A stretch of 42,942 bases of DNA, taken from an uncultured Dysosmobacter sp. (lineage in GTDB: Bacteria > Bacillota > Clostridia > Oscillospirales > Oscillospiraceae). Both the position numbers and the translations under genes were made by a program. Shown here in pieces: positions 42,139 to 42,942 of this stretch (its first letter is position 1; each line of letters begins with the position of its first letter). The notes beneath the pieces were generated by a model, which was not told where the DNA came from, did not search any database, and saw only the letters and a list, made by a program, of their open reading frames with translations. The stretch lies in assembly GCA_934636905.1 (NCBI GenBank), contig CAKUBJ010000014.1:1-42942 (forward strand), in the 5' to 3' direction.

Positions 42139-42942
42139 TTACAGCAGGCCGCTGGCGGAGAAGATGGAGGCAAACACCAGAGACACCACCGTCATCAGCT
42201 TGATAAGGATGTTGATGGAGGGGCCGGAGGTGTCCTTGAAAGGATCGCCTACGGTGTCGCCCACTACGGCAGCGTGATGAGCCTCGCTGCCCTTGCCGCC
42301 GTGGTTGCCGTCCTCAATATACTTCTTGGCGTTATCCCATGCGCCGCCGGAGTTGGACATGAAGATGGCCATCAGCACGCCGGTAACCAGAGCGCCGGCC
42401 AGCATTCCGCCCAGAGCGCCGGTGCCCAGCAGCAGGCCTACCACCAGAGGAGCCAGAACCGCCATAACGCCGGGAACCAGCATTTCCTTCAGGGCGGCGG
42501 TGGTGGAGATAGCCACGCAGGACTTGTAGTCCGGCTTGCCGGTGCCTTTCATGATGCCGGGGATGGTGCGGAACTGGCGGCGGACTTCCTCAATCATGCT
42601 GTAAGCGGCCTTGGAAACGGAGTCCATGGTCAGAGCGGAGAACACGAAGGGCAGCATACCGCCGATGAGCAGGCCGATGGTGACCCGGGAATCCAGAATG
42701 TTGATGCCGGTGTCCGCAATGCCTACGGCCTGTGCATAGCTGACGAACAGAGCCAGTGCGGTCAGGGCGGCGGAGCCGATGGCGAAGCCCTTGCCCATGG
42801 CAGCGGTGGTGTTGCCCACGGCGTCCAGCTTGTCGGTGATTTCACGGACATGGGGATCCAGACCGCTCATCTCGGCAATGCCGCCGGCGTTGTCGGCGAT
42901 GGGGCCGTAAGCGTCCACGGCCACGGTGATGCCGGTGGTGGA
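42139..42942 (-). CDS. hppA: Membrane pyrophosphatase HppA, C-terminal part
   Basis: The last 267 aa of an ion-pumping pyrophosphatase; the 5' part lies beyond the window. [19 protein letters not shown] carries the pyrophosphate/Mg-binding Asp residues. [24 protein letters not shown] has Ala, not Lys, after the two Thr residues, the mark of the K+-dependent class. [14 protein letters not shown] and [32 protein letters not shown] are the conserved C-terminal active-site helices. It uses PPi from biosynthesis to pump Na+ or H+; the ion cannot be decided from this part. Confidence 0.96.
   Translation of the reverse strand, partial: STTGITVAVDAYGPIADNAGGIAEMSGLDPHVREITDKLDAVGNTTAAMGKGFAIGSAALTALALFVSYAQAVGIADTGINILDSRVTIGLLIGGMLPFVFSALTMDSVSKAAYSMIEEVRRQFRTIPGIMKGTGKPDYKSCVAISTTAALKEMLVPGVMAVLAPLVVGLLLGTGALGGMLAGALVTGVLMAIFMSNSGGAWDNAKKYIEDGNHGGKGSEAHHAAVVGDTVGDPFKDTSGPSINILIKLMTVVSLVFASIFSASGLL

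Noticed and set aside
1..42942. CRISPR arrays, tRNA, rRNA, prophage or IS genes
   Set aside because: No spaced direct repeats, cloverleaf, rRNA-like stretch, transposase, integrase or phage structural protein was recognised anywhere in the window.

Overview
The window is a 42.9 kb piece of a high-GC, anaerobic-type Firmicutes chromosome. It fits best in Clostridia, probably Oscillospirales/Oscillospiraceae. The supporting signs are Bacillota-type operons (glmU-like/prs/pth/mfd; gdpP-rplI-dnaB; tilS-hpt-ftsH; rpsF-ssb-rpsR), a glycine T-box, an alpha2-type glycyl-tRNA synthetase and a K+-dependent-type membrane pyrophosphatase. This placement is inferred from gene content and order, not from a phylogeny. 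Most of the window is housekeeping; no prophage, IS element, CRISPR array, tRNA or rRNA was recognised.

Layout. Minus strand, 0.2-6.1 kb: a degenerate GlmU-like protein, prs, pth and mfd. Plus strand, 6.4-15.4 kb: trmL, the lower-glycolysis genes pgk, tpiA and gpmI, a T-box controlled glyS, a DUF1275 membrane protein and a purine permease. Minus strand, 15.6-19.6 kb: a small low-GC membrane protein, a DUF6881 protein, an AlaX-type tRNA editing protein, a membrane protein of unknown function and lipoprotein NagZ. Plus, 19.9-20.9 kb: rpsF-ssb-rpsR. Minus, 21.0-27.0 kb: pepD, a DUF896 protein, ylmH, an ABC exporter and nhaC. Plus, 27.5-35.8 kb: gdpP-rplI-dnaB-tilS-hpt-ftsH and a DUF975 gene broken by an in-frame stop. 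Minus: ychF. Plus, 37.3-40.5 kb: a redox cassette of lysR, merR-like gene, dead aldo/keto reductase, flavodoxin and intact aldo/keto reductase. Minus to the end: a DUF4317 gene and the 3' part of hppA.

The most unusual signal is at the 3' ends of pgk and glyS. Each complete gene is followed directly by a 125-150 bp palindrome-rich insert and then by a second copy of that gene's last 60-69 bp, including the stop codon. The pgk copies are identical. The glyS copies differ at six positions, four of them silent and two in one Lys/Arg codon, so both appear to have diverged while coding. The pgk insert is clearly related to a third element upstream of the DUF4317 gene; the glyS insert shares at least a core motif. 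This looks like a small element that enters at gene ends and leaves or supplies an intact gene tail. I do not recognise it as a described system.

Regulation visible in the sequence includes many sigma-A promoters with 16-17 bp spacers, the glycine T-box, strong hairpin terminators, and a LysR operator layout in which a promoter overlaps the left arm of a terminator.
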